Shown: positions 37,654 through 46,767 of the stretch, piece by piece
Layout of the letters: each line of letters starts with the position of its first letter
Numbering within the stretch: the first letter of the stretch is position 1
Origin: Parabacteroides sp. PM6-13
Lineage (GTDB): Bacteria; Bacteroidota; Bacteroidia; Bacteroidales; Tannerellaceae
Length of the DNA stretch: 64,000 bases
Direction of reading: 5' to 3'
Assembly (NCBI RefSeq): GCF_029892605.1
Contig: NZ_JARXWF010000005.1
Span: forward strand, 1 to 64,000
Made by a program: the position numbers and the translations under genes
Notes under the pieces: model-generated
Database searches by the model: none
The model's input: only the letters and a program-made list of their open reading frames with translations
Told to the model about the DNA's origin: nothing

Positions 37654-37698
37654 TTCCCCCTCTCTCCTGCTCTCTGCCCCTGCTTCCAGGGGCAGAAT

Positions 37699-37718
37699 CG
37701 TACATTATCCTGTAAAAT
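37699..37718 (+). promoter_or_regulatory. Candidate PUL operator, copy 3
   Basis: It reads CGTACA-TTAT-CCTGTAAAAT, 15 of whose 16 non-spacer-type positions recur in copies 1 and 2. It is 94 bases upstream of the CE12 start. A GTGTACAC palindrome lies 10 bases downstream and may be part of the same site. Confidence 0.55.
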
Positions 37719-37812
37719 CAGCGTCGTGTACACGATTTTCTATATTTTTGTACGGCATTCTATCCAGTCCCTACAAACCTCTTTCTACATTAGCAGACCA
37801 ATTTAATTTATC

Positions 37813-39087
37813 ATGAGAAAAATCATCCTTATCATGGCTACAGCCTTCGCTGTGGCCGGTCATGCACAACAAACAAGTTATCAATTTGATTTCACCGGCG
37901 GAAAAGCCAAAGAGGGCGTAATCAATATATCGAAAGAATCGGTTTATTCATCAGACACGGGTTACGGTTACGACTTCACGGCGGCTCCCGACGGCAAAAG
38001 TAACGCGCCGTTTTTCTTTTCGATAGATGTGCCAGATGGCAACTACAAAGTAACTGTAGCCATCGGTTCGAAGAAAAAAGCCGGAGAGACAACCCTGCGC
38101 GCCGAATCGCGCCGCTTGTTCCTAAACAAAGTAGTCACCAAAAAGGGAACGATCACGGAACATAGCTTCATCGTAAACAAACGAAACACACAGATTGCCG
38201 GTGAGGAGCACGTGCGCATCAAAGCACGGGAGAAGCAGAAACTAAACTGGGATAATAAGCTCACTTTAGAATTCAACGGAAGCGCTCCGCAGTTGGCTTC
38301 GCTCCGTATCGAGAAGATCGACGATGCGATCACCGTGTTCCTTTGTGGCAACTCGACGGTAGTTGACCAGGACCAGGAGCCTTGGGCCAGCTGGGGGCAG
38401 ATGATTCCCTCCTTTTTCGATGCCCCTGTCGCTTTTGCCAACTATGCCGAATCGGGCGAATCGGCCAATACCTTTATCTCGGCAGGCAGACTGAAGAAAG
38501 CACTTACCCAGATGAAGGCAGGCGATTATATCTTTATTGAATTTGGCCATAACGACCAAAAACAAAAAGGCCCCGGTAAAGGAGCCTATTATTCCTATAT
38601 GACCAGCCTGAAAACATTTATCGACGAAGCGGTGTTGCGGGGTGCTCACCCGGTATTGGTGACCCCTACCCAACGAAGAAATTTCGACGAGAACGGAAAG
38701 ATAAAAGACACCCACGAGAATTATCCCGAAGCCATGAAATGGCTGGCGGAAAAGGAAAATATCCCGTTGATCGATCTGCACGCCATGACCCGTACCCTGT
38801 ATGAAGCCATGGGAGTAGAAGAATCGAAAAAGGCGCTGGTCCATTACCCGGCAAACACCTATCCGGGGCAAACAAAGGAGTTGGCCGATAACACACATTT
38901 CAACCCTTACGGAGCCTACGAAGTGGCGAAATGCGTAACGGAAGGCATCAAAGCGCTCAACCTGCCGCTTGCCCGGTATATCTCACCGGCCTACCAAGCG
39001 TTCGACCCGGCAGCTCCGGATGCCGTGGCATCGTTCCAATGGGACCTGAGCCCCTTTATCGACCTGGAGAAGCCCGACGGGAATTGA
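37813..39087 (+). CDS. CE12 rhamnogalacturonan acetylesterase
   Basis: Removes acetyl groups from rhamnogalacturonan so that lyases and hydrolases can act. The 424-aa protein has a signal peptide (MRKIILIMATAFAVAGHAQ), an N-terminal beta-sandwich of about 150 residues (YQFDFTGGKAKEGVINI) and an SGNH domain. Its catalytic residues are Ser181 in CGNSTVVDQ, the GHND block in FIEFGHNDQ, and Asp359/His362 in DNTHFNPYGA. The two-part layout matches characterised Bacteroides CE12 enzymes. It starts a unit with a GH28 and a GH78-like gene. Confidence 0.92.
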   Translation: MRKIILIMATAFAVAGHAQQTSYQFDFTGGKAKEGVINISKESVYSSDTGYGYDFTAAPDGKSNAPFFFSIDVPDGNYKVTVAIGSKKKAGETTLRAESRRLFLNKVVTKKGTITEHSFIVNKRNTQIAGEEHVRIKAREKQKLNWDNKLTLEFNGSAPQLASLRIEKIDDAITVFLCGNSTVVDQDQEPWASWGQMIPSFFDAPVAFANYAESGESANTFISAGRLKKALTQMKAGDYIFIEFGHNDQKQKGPGKGAYYSYMTSLKTFIDEAVLRGAHPVLVTPTQRRNFDENGKIKDTHENYPEAMKWLAEKENIPLIDLHAMTRTLYEAMGVEESKKALVHYPANTYPGQTKELADNTHFNPYGAYEVAKCVTEGIKALNLPLARYISPAYQAFDPAAPDAVASFQWDLSPFIDLEKPDGN

Positions 39088-39128
39088 TTGGATACTATTT
39101 GATACTAAATGATAAAAATAAAAGTGAT

Positions 39129-40595
39129 ATGAAATCTTTATGCAAGGCAGTTGTTCCCTTCTTTTTATCTGCCATTATCTTCTGTGGATGTTCGCCTGAA
39201 AAAGAATCCGCCTATACCGATCTGCCTTGGGTTGATCAGGTAGGCGCCCAGGCCTATCCAAGCAACGAAATACTGAAAGTCAATGACTTTGGTGCCGTAA
39301 GCGACACCACCGTATTAAGTACGAAAGCCATCCAAGCAGCAATCGACTCTTGCCACATCCGGGGAGGTGGTACCGTGGTATTCGAGCCGGGCACTTATCT
39401 GACCGGCGCGCTCTTTGTGCGGAGTGGCGTGAATCTTCAGATTGGCGAAGGGGTTACCTTATTGGCCAGTACCGATATCAACGACTACCCGGAATCGATG
39501 ACACGTATTGCCGGGATCGAGATGGTTTGGCCGGCGGCCGTGCTCAATGTCCTGGACGCCGAGAAGGCCGCGATCTCCGGAAAAGGATCGATCGACTGCC
39601 GGGGCGAGGTGTTTTGGGATAAGTATTGGACCATGCGCAAAGATTACGAACAACGCAAGCTACGCTGGATTGTGGACTACGACTGCAAACGCGTACGGGG
39701 TATCCTGGTGTCGAACAGCAAAGATGTGACGCTGCGTGACTTCACCCTGATGCGTACCGGGTTCTGGGGCGTGCAGGTGTTGTTTTCAGATCATTGCACG
39801 ATCGATGGTCTGACGATAAACAACAATCTTGGCGGACATGGACCGAGCACCGACGGGATCGATATCGACTCATCGTCTTATATCCTGATCGAAAACTGCG
39901 ATGTCGATTGCAACGACGACAATATCTGCCTGAAAGCCGGAAGAGACGCGGATGGATTGCGTGTGAACAGACCTACGGAATACGTCGTGGTGCGCAACTG
40001 CATCGCCCGCAAAGGAGCCGGTCTGATCACCTGCGGCAGCGAGACATCCGGAAGCATCCGCCATATCCTGGGACATAACCTGAAAGCCTACGGCACCTCG
40101 TCGGTGATCCGCTTGAAGTCGGCTATGAATCGCGGAGGAACGGTGGAACATATCTATATGACGGATGTCGAGGCGGAAGGCACACGCCACGTCTTGTCGG
40201 CCGATCTCAACTGGAACCCCAGTTACAGCTATTCGGAACTACCGGCGGAATATGAAGGACAAGAGTTGCCGCCACATTGGGCCGTGATGCTTACCCGGGT
40301 AGAACCTGAAGAGAAGGGACATCCTCACTTCAAAAATGTTTACCTGCGCAATATAAAAGCCACAGGCGTAAAAGAATTTATCTCTGCCGCCGGATGGGAC
40401 GATGCATTGCGATTGAAGGACTTTGAGTTGTCGAATATGGAGGTGTCGTGTGAGAACGCCGGCAAGGTTATCTTTAGCGAAAACTTCAAACTGGATAACA
40501 TCACCCTGCATGTTAATTCGGGCGAAAAGATCCTCTTCCGTGACAATATAAACATGTTGAATAATGTCAATTACCAAACAACAGATCCGCAATAA
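39129..40595 (+). CDS. GH28 glycoside hydrolase
   Basis: A 488-aa exported beta-helix enzyme. The start MKSLCKAVVPFFLSAIIF gives a signal ending at GC (possible lipoprotein, lipobox FCGC is imperfect). A longer in-frame reading from 38931 overlaps the CE12 gene and lacks a signal. GH28 motifs: RGGGTVVFEPGTYLTGAL, STDGIDIDSSS, CNDDNICLKAGRDADG, TCGSETSGSIRH and IRLKSAMNRGG. Probably an exo- or endo-acting rhamnogalacturonan or galacturonan hydrolase; the linkage is not readable. It is 41 bases after CE12 and 26 before the rhamnosidase-like gene. Confidence 0.88.
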   Translation: MKSLCKAVVPFFLSAIIFCGCSPEKESAYTDLPWVDQVGAQAYPSNEILKVNDFGAVSDTTVLSTKAIQAAIDSCHIRGGGTVVFEPGTYLTGALFVRSGVNLQIGEGVTLLASTDINDYPESMTRIAGIEMVWPAAVLNVLDAEKAAISGKGSIDCRGEVFWDKYWTMRKDYEQRKLRWIVDYDCKRVRGILVSNSKDVTLRDFTLMRTGFWGVQVLFSDHCTIDGLTINNNLGGHGPSTDGIDIDSSSYILIENCDVDCNDDNICLKAGRDADGLRVNRPTEYVVVRNCIARKGAGLITCGSETSGSIRHILGHNLKAYGTSSVIRLKSAMNRGGTVEHIYMTDVEAEGTRHVLSADLNWNPSYSYSELPAEYEGQELPPHWAVMLTRVEPEEKGHPHFKNVYLRNIKATGVKEFISAAGWDDALRLKDFELSNMEVSCENAGKVIFSENFKLDNITLHVNSGEKILFRDNINMLNNVNYQTTDPQ

Positions 40596-40621
40596 AAACA
40601 GATACAAAACGAATCATACCC

Positions 40622-42391
40622 ATGAAACCTACACGCTTATTGATTGTTTTCGCATTATTGGGAGTTTGTTCTCTCATAAAAGCCGATATTCCTCCCGTCT
40701 TCGGTACGGAATACAGGGGAAAGACACAAAAAGATGAGTTGACACGCCTGTATATCTCCCCACAACGTATTGTATGGACCTATAATGAGGAACAGGTAAA
40801 AGATGCTGAATTATTGCTTGAGCCCGGAAACAGCCAGGCGGAAATGGCCGGAAGAAAGGTTTGTACCCTAACCAGCACGGAGAATGAGACAGCCTCTATC
40901 TTGCTCGATTACGGGAAAGAGATTCATGGTGGATTGCAGCTCGTCATGGGCTCCTCTTCGCGACGCGAGCCCTCGCTGGTGCGTATCCGTTTCGGAGAAT
41001 CGGTTGGTGAATGTAACAGTCAGACGCATAACGCCGACTGGCGGGTAGGCTATTCGACCGACGACCATGCCAAACGCGACATCACCATGGAGATACCACG
41101 CGACGGACTCATTGAGATTGGCAATACCGGGTTCCGCTTTGTTAGGATCGACCTTTTACAGCGCAACACAACCATCCGCCTGAAAGAGGCACGCGCTATC
41201 CTGCGTTACCGTGATATTCCTTATCTGGGATCCTTCCGTAGCAACGACGAACGCTTGAACCAGATCTGGCTCACCGGCGCCTATACGGTGCATCTGAATA
41301 TGCAGGAACACCTCTGGGATGGCATCAAGCGCGACCGGGTGATATGGCTGGGCGATATGCACCCCGAGGTGATGAGTATCCTTTCGGTTTTCGGCGATAA
41401 TGAGATCATTCCTCAAAGCCTCGACCTGGTGCGCGAGCAATTCCCGTTGCCCCGCTGGATGAATGGCATGAGTGCCTATTCGCTGTGGTATCTGATTATT
41501 CATAATGAATGGTTCAAATACAGTGGGGATATGGGATTATTGATGAACCACAAAGACTACATCCTGGGGCTTATCGACCAGATCAACGAACGCGTGGATG
41601 AAGAGGGCAACGAAGAGCTTTCACCCAACCGTTTCCTGGACTGGCCCTCGTCGCCCAATGAAGAGGGGGTAGAGGCCGGATACCGGGCCTTGATCGTATG
41701 GGCAATGCAGGACGCGGCGAACCTCTGTAAGATACTCAAGGAACCGGCTTATGCCGAAAAAGCAACCGCCTGTATGAATCGAATGAACCGAAGGGTGAAA
41801 GATCATAATAACCTGAAACAGGCAGCCTCACTGATGGCCATCGCCGGCATCCTGGATCCGGCAAAGGCATGCGACGAGGTGGTGTCTGTAGGCGGCGCGA
41901 AAGGTTTCTCTACCTTCTATGGCTATTATATGTTGCAGGCACAGGCGCTGGCCGGACAATACGATGAAGCCTTGCGTGTCATCCGCCAATACTGGGGCGG
42001 TATGCTGGATATGGGCGCTACCACGTTCTGGGAAGACTTCAACCTGGAATGGATGGAGAATGCTGCCCGCCTCGACGAGCTGACCCCTCCCGGCAAAAAA
42101 GATATACATGGTGATTTCGGTGCCTATTGCTATCCGGGCTTCCGTCATAGCTTCTGCCATGGCTGGGCTTCGGGACCAACCGCCTGGCTGACCGAACATG
42201 TATTGGGCGTAAAAGTGATCGAACCGGGTTGTAAGGTATTAAAGATCACCCCCAACCTCGGCGACCTGGAATGGGTAGAAGGCACCTTCCCCACCCCACA
42301 TGGCGTAGTCAAAATAAAACACACCAAAAAAGCCGACGGCACCATCTCCTCCAAAATCGAAGCCCCGCGTGGGGTGAAGGTGATACGGTAA
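40622..42391 (+). CDS. GH78-like alpha-L-rhamnosidase family protein
   Basis: A 589-aa exported protein (signal MKPTRLLIVFALLGVCSLIK) with a beta-sandwich front part (LDYGKEIHGGLQLVMG, RFGESVGE) and an alpha/alpha-barrel. The barrel carries the GH78 hallmark WDGIKRDRVIWLGDMHPE and the late motif CHGWASGPTAWLTEHVLGV, followed by a C-terminal beta domain. It is shorter than typical multi-domain GH78 enzymes. In this locus it should release rhamnose from rhamnogalacturonan oligosaccharides, supplying the rhaBAT pathway. The family call is good; activity is inferred. Confidence 0.85.
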   Translation: MKPTRLLIVFALLGVCSLIKADIPPVFGTEYRGKTQKDELTRLYISPQRIVWTYNEEQVKDAELLLEPGNSQAEMAGRKVCTLTSTENETASILLDYGKEIHGGLQLVMGSSSRREPSLVRIRFGESVGECNSQTHNADWRVGYSTDDHAKRDITMEIPRDGLIEIGNTGFRFVRIDLLQRNTTIRLKEARAILRYRDIPYLGSFRSNDERLNQIWLTGAYTVHLNMQEHLWDGIKRDRVIWLGDMHPEVMSILSVFGDNEIIPQSLDLVREQFPLPRWMNGMSAYSLWYLIIHNEWFKYSGDMGLLMNHKDYILGLIDQINERVDEEGNEELSPNRFLDWPSSPNEEGVEAGYRALIVWAMQDAANLCKILKEPAYAEKATACMNRMNRRVKDHNNLKQAASLMAIAGILDPAKACDEVVSVGGAKGFSTFYGYYMLQAQALAGQYDEALRVIRQYWGGMLDMGATTFWEDFNLEWMENAARLDELTPPGKKDIHGDFGAYCYPGFRHSFCHGWASGPTAWLTEHVLGVKVIEPGCKVLKITPNLGDLEWVEGTFPTPHGVVKIKHTKKADGTISSKIEAPRGVKVIR

Positions 42392-42407
42392 AAGGTTTGA
42401 AGGAGAA

Positions 42408-42699
42408 AGGAGAAAGGAGAAGGGAGTGAGGGAGCGCTGCATAGCAGCGACCTGTATACAGCCCCGTGCGTGAGCGCGGGGAAAAGGGATAAACAAAAAA
42501 TGCGCCGCGTCGCGGTGCTATGTAACAACCATCAAACACAGATACATAGCACCGCTACGTGGCGCTGTTGATTGCACGATTCATTACCCCGCGCTCACGC
42601 ACGGGGCTGCATACAGGTCGCCGCCAAGCGGCGTTTACACACCCTCTATCCAATTTCTTTCTCCTTTCTCATTTTCCCTTCTCCCTTCTCCTTTCTCCT
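42408..42699. repeat. Nested palindromic element of about 290 bp
   Basis: Three pairs of arms are nested around a centre near 42533. Outer: 42408-42426 and 42681-42699, 19 of 19 complementary and purine/pyrimidine-rich. Middle: 42449-42481 and 42587-42619, 32 of 33. Inner: 42502-42524 and 42543-42565, 21 of 23. Each flank also carries a small hairpin at the equivalent place (42435-42449 and 42619-42633). It lies between convergent genes, in the gene-free stretch 42392-42899, where I see no coding sequence. It may be a mobile-element relic, a two-way terminator or a structured RNA. Confidence 0.85.
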
Positions 42700-42899
42700 A
42701 TTAAAAAAAGCCCACAAGAAATCAAATCAGCAAATCTTTACCTTTCGTTTTTTATCTCTATTTAATTACGTTAAAAACGCTTACGACATCATCGTACTAT
42801 AATTGTTTCTTCATATATTAGCCCCCAAATAGGCATAGAAGAGGACAATAATTATCTTATCTATGCGAAAATGAGATAAAAACAGAAAACTAAACCCAC

Positions 42900-43811
42900 C
42901 TACTCCCCTGTTGCCGTTCCGATGCCTCCCCACTGGGTCATGTCACGATACTGATGGGGGGTGAGCCCTGTTTTGCGCTTAAAAACGGTACAGAAGTAAT
43001 CGGCGTTGTCGAATCCCGATTCAAAGGCGATCTCTTTGTTTGTCAGGGCGGTATTGGTGAGCAGTTCTTTGCTCTTTTGGATGCGTAGTTCGATGATGTA
43101 CTGAGCAGGCGAGAACCCGGTGTAATCTTTGAACAGACGGCGAAACCAGGAGTAGCTTATGTTTATTTCACGAGCCACCTGTTCAGGGGTGATGTTTTGC
43201 TGAAAGGATTCCCGGATAAGGAGTTTGGCTTTATTCATCCGGTATAGTTCTTTGTTTTCAAACGAGGCACACTTATCGATGGAATAGACATTGCCCAATA
43301 GATAGTTAACAATACCCGCCAGTATCTGCTGATAGCCTGCCATCTGCTCCTGCGCCGTTTGTATGGCGCGTTTGTATTGCTGTAATAATTCGTCGTTCAT
43401 GCCGATATTGAATACCGGGTGCTGGCGATTGAAGAAGCCGTTGCGCACCCGTTCGTCGATATTAACCCCGGTAAATCCGATCCAATACTCGTCCCAACCG
43501 GTCTCTTTGTCGGGTTTGTAGCTATGCCATTCGCCCGGAAACAACAGGAACATATTACCCTCCTTCACCTCAACCCGCTTCCGTTCAGACGAAGTAAAGA
43601 CACCTTTGCCGCGGGTGATATAGAGCAATTGGTATTCATTCAACACACGCCCCTTATCAACATTGAAGAGGTAGCGCGTTGGATGGTTGCGGGGCGGATA
43701 GGCTTCGCCGGGCTCGATGCGCTGATAGCCCACCGAGTTGACGATAAGTCCCCAGAGGCTGTCGGCCTCGTTCACGATCAGGTATTTTATATGTACGGCA
43801 GAAGATTTCAT
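42900..43811 (-). CDS. AraC-family regulator, probably of rhamnose genes
   Basis: A 303-aa cytoplasmic regulator with an N-terminal cupin-like sugar-binding domain (YQLLYITRGKGVFTSSER, GNMFLLFPGEWHSYKP) and a C-terminal double helix-turn-helix (ITPEQVAREINISYSWFRRL, NKEIAFESGFDNADYFCTVF, KRKTGLTPHQYRD). It is divergent from rhaB over a 200-base spacer, the classic arrangement for a local activator, so control of rhaBAT by L-rhamnose or a derivative is likely. This is a context inference; the ligand is not shown. Confidence 0.87.
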   Translation of the reverse strand: MKSSAVHIKYLIVNEADSLWGLIVNSVGYQRIEPGEAYPPRNHPTRYLFNVDKGRVLNEYQLLYITRGKGVFTSSERKRVEVKEGNMFLLFPGEWHSYKPDKETGWDEYWIGFTGVNIDERVRNGFFNRQHPVFNIGMNDELLQQYKRAIQTAQEQMAGYQQILAGIVNYLLGNVYSIDKCASFENKELYRMNKAKLLIRESFQQNITPEQVAREINISYSWFRRLFKDYTGFSPAQYIIELRIQKSKELLTNTALTNKEIAFESGFDNADYFCTVFKRKTGLTPHQYRDMTQWGGIGTATGE

Positions 43812-43951
43812 AATTCAATAGCAAAAAGTGAAGTCTAAAATAGCGAAAACGCCTCAAATGTAGTCATTAAGGAATAAAAAGCAACAAATATCAGTAGCAA
43901 AATTCAAAGTACACAAATCAAATAAAGCAGTAATCTTTTCCGGAACATCCT

Positions 43952-43959
43952 TATATTTG
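43952..43959 (+). promoter_or_regulatory. Putative -7 element for rhaB
   Basis: It reads TATATTTG, an exact fit to TAnnTTTG, 52 bases upstream of the rhaB ATG. No TTTG -33 box is present at the normal distance, as expected for an activator-dependent promoter. Confidence 0.55.
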
Positions 43960-44011
43960 CAATCAACTTGCATTTTTTTAGGCAAGAGTTATTACATAGT
44001 TACGAAATACC

Positions 44012-45487
44012 ATGACACAAAAACACCATTTTTTCGCCCTCGACCTGGGCGCGACAAGCGGACGCTCCATTATTGGTCGTCTGGAAAACGGCAAACTGGA
44101 ACTACAGGAGCTAACACGTTTTCCCAATACAATCCTTCGGGTACAAGACAAGTATTACTGGAATATCTACGCCTTGTACGAATCACTGAAAGAGGGTCTG
44201 AAAACAGCTGCCGACAAAGGCATCAAAATAGACTCCATCGGTATCGATACCTGGGGTGTCGACTTTGCCTATCTGGCAGAAGACGGCAGTTTGATCAATC
44301 TGCCGCGTTCTTATCGTGACCCCTATACCGAAGGTGCTCCCGAAGAGTATTTCACCCGCCTGTCTCGTCAGGAAGTGTACGACTTGACAGGTATACAAAT
44401 CATGAATTTCAATAGTCTATTCCAGCTGTACGCAGCACAGAAAGAGGGTTCTTTCGCGGTGAGACAGGCCAAAAACATTTTGTTTATGCCCGACGCTCTC
44501 TCCTATCTGCTTACCGGAAAACGCTATTGCGAATACACCATCGCATCAACCTCCCAAATCGTAAACGCCCATACACAAAAAATAGATCCCCTCTTGCTGG
44601 ATGTACTGGATATCTCACCGGATGTATTCCCCGAAGTGGTGATGCCCGGCACCAAAGCAGGCAACGTCATGGAGAGCGTGGCACAGGAATGTGGCATAGG
44701 CGAAACGCCTGTTATCGCTGTGGCAGGGCATGATACGGCATCGGCCGTGGTGGCTGTACCGGCGGAAGATGAAAACTTCGCCTACCTGAGCTCAGGCACC
44801 TGGTCGTTGATGGGGATAGAGGTGAAAGAGCCGATCATCAATGAGCAGACCTACGCCATGAACTTCACCAACGAAGGAGGGGTAGACGGCACGATACGTT
44901 TCTTGAAAAACATCACCGGCATGTGGCTATTGGAACAATGCCGCAAGGAATGGGATAAAGTAGGAAAGAGTTATAGCTATCCGGAGATTGTTGCCCTGTC
45001 GGATTCGGCAGAGCCTTTCCGTTCACTTATCGATCCCGACGATGCGTCGTTTGCCAATCCGGAGAGTATGCTTCAGGCTATTACCGATTATTGTCGTCGT
45101 ACCAACCAGGCTTGCCCGGAAGAGGACGCACAATTTATCCGTTGCATATTCGACAGCCTGGCGCTTAAATATAAGTTCGTATTAAACAGCCTGCAGGAGG
45201 TAGCTCCTTTCGAGATCAAGAAACTGCATGTGATCGGAGGCGGTTCGCAAAACAAATTATTGAACCAGATGACAGCCAACGCGATCGGCATACCGGTAGT
45301 AGCCGGTCCGTCGGAAGCTACCGCTATGGGAAATATCATGATACAGGCCATGGGTATGGGTGTTGTCGGCAGTCTGCAGGAGATCCGGGATGTTATCCGC
45401 AACAGCGTATCGCCGGATGTATTTGTTCCGACCGACAATGCGATCTGGAGCGAGGCTTTCGCAAAATTTCAAACAATCATTAAATAA
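44012..45487 (+). CDS. rhaB: Rhamnulokinase
   Basis: Phosphorylates L-rhamnulose to L-rhamnulose-1-phosphate. The 491-aa FGGY-family kinase opens with the phosphate-binding FALDLGATSGRSIIGRLENG and has the FGGY motifs IDSIGIDTWGVDFAYL, VAGHDTASAVVAVPA, YLSSGTWSLMGIE and KLHVIGGGSQNKLLNQMTA. GTWS and the IDTWGVD motif are typical for the rhamnulokinase branch. It is the first gene of rhaBAT, followed 23 bases later by rhaA. Confidence 0.95.
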   Translation: MTQKHHFFALDLGATSGRSIIGRLENGKLELQELTRFPNTILRVQDKYYWNIYALYESLKEGLKTAADKGIKIDSIGIDTWGVDFAYLAEDGSLINLPRSYRDPYTEGAPEEYFTRLSRQEVYDLTGIQIMNFNSLFQLYAAQKEGSFAVRQAKNILFMPDALSYLLTGKRYCEYTIASTSQIVNAHTQKIDPLLLDVLDISPDVFPEVVMPGTKAGNVMESVAQECGIGETPVIAVAGHDTASAVVAVPAEDENFAYLSSGTWSLMGIEVKEPIINEQTYAMNFTNEGGVDGTIRFLKNITGMWLLEQCRKEWDKVGKSYSYPEIVALSDSAEPFRSLIDPDDASFANPESMLQAITDYCRRTNQACPEEDAQFIRCIFDSLALKYKFVLNSLQEVAPFEIKKLHVIGGGSQNKLLNQMTANAIGIPVVAGPSEATAMGNIMIQAMGMGVVGSLQEIRDVIRNSVSPDVFVPTDNAIWSEAFAKFQTIIK

Positions 45488-45510
45488 ATAACTTCATTAA
45501 ATTGATTACC

Positions 45511-46767
45511 ATGAAAAGTGCATTAGTAGAAAAATCGTATGAGATAGCGAAAGAACGCTATCAGGCCATAGGGGTTAACGTAGAAGACGCCTTAGAGAAA
45601 TTGCAAAAAATAGCCGTTTCCATCCATTGCTGGCAATCGGATGATGTGACTGGCTTCGAGAAATTAGAGAACTTAGGCGGAGGTGGTATCCAAGCTACCG
45701 GTAACTACCCGGGCCGCGCGCGCAACATCGAAGAGCTGCGCACGGATATCGAACAGGTATTGACTCTTGTGGGCGGAAGCCATCGTTTGAACCTGCACGA
45801 GATCTATGGCGATTTCGGTGACAAAATGATCGACCGTGACCAGGTGGAACCCGAACATTTCACCAGTTGGATGCAGTGGGCGAAAGAAAAAGGCTTGAAG
45901 CTCGACTTCAACTCTACCTCGTTCGGTCACCCGAAGAGCGGCGATCTGACTCTGGCCAATCCAGACAAAGCGATCCGCGACTTCTGGATCGAGCACACCA
46001 AACGCTGCCGTAAGGTATCGGAAGAGATGGGTAAATTCCAGAACGATCCCTGTATCATGAACCTCTGGATCCATGATGGTATGAAAGACCTGACTGTAAA
46101 CCGCCTGAAATATCGTCAGATTCTGGAAGAATCACTGGACGAAATCTTCAGCACGGAATATAAGAATATGAAAGACTGCCTGGAGTCTAAACTGTTTGGT
46201 ATCGGACTGGAAAGTTATACCGTAGGTTCACACGACTTCTACCTGGGCTATGGTGCAAAGAAGCAGAAGATCGTTACCTTAGACACAGGCCACTTCCACT
46301 TGAGCGAAAGCATTGCGGATAAGATTTCTTCACTGCTGTTGTTCACACCGGAGATTATGTTGCACGTAAGCCGTCCGATCCGTTGGGACTCCGACCACGT
46401 AGTGATCCTCAACGATGAGATTAGCGAATTGGCGAAAGAAATCATCCGTGCCGACGCATTGAACCGCGTACACGTAGGACTCGACTTCTTCGATGCTTCT
46501 ATCAACCGTATCGGAGCCTATGTGATTGGTATCCGCTCAACTCAGAAAGCCTTCCTGCAGGGATTGCTCGAGCCGATCGCTCTATTGCGCGAATACGAAG
46601 CAAACGGTCAATATTTCGAAAGACTGGCGTTGCTTGAAGAGGCAAAAGGATTGCCTTGGAATGCCGTATGGGACTACTTCTGCCTGAAGAACAATATCGC
46701 GGTTGGTGAAGATTATATCACCGAAATACAGCAATACGAAAAGAACGTTACCTCTAAGAGATCATGA
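45511..46767 (+). CDS. rhaA: L-rhamnose isomerase
   Basis: Converts L-rhamnose to L-rhamnulose with divalent metal. The 418-aa protein starts at the ATG of MKSALVEKSYEIA. Conserved stretches are VSIHCWQSDDVTGFE, GGIQATGNYPGRARN, LKLDFNSTSFGHPKSGDL, IWIHDGMKD-like LWIHDGMKDLTVNR, and HVSRPIRWDSDHVVIL, which carry the metal ligands. The stop overlaps the start of rhaT by four bases (ATGA), so translation of the two is coupled. Confidence 0.96.
   Translation: MKSALVEKSYEIAKERYQAIGVNVEDALEKLQKIAVSIHCWQSDDVTGFEKLENLGGGGIQATGNYPGRARNIEELRTDIEQVLTLVGGSHRLNLHEIYGDFGDKMIDRDQVEPEHFTSWMQWAKEKGLKLDFNSTSFGHPKSGDLTLANPDKAIRDFWIEHTKRCRKVSEEMGKFQNDPCIMNLWIHDGMKDLTVNRLKYRQILEESLDEIFSTEYKNMKDCLESKLFGIGLESYTVGSHDFYLGYGAKKQKIVTLDTGHFHLSESIADKISSLLLFTPEIMLHVSRPIRWDSDHVVILNDEISELAKEIIRADALNRVHVGLDFFDASINRIGAYVIGIRSTQKAFLQGLLEPIALLREYEANGQYFERLALLEEAKGLPWNAVWDYFCLKNNIAVGEDYITEIQQYEKNVTSKRS

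Noticed and set aside
42559-42802. Short frames within the nested palindrome
   Set aside because: Overlapping frames arise on both strands from the symmetrical sequence; none has a start site or domain.
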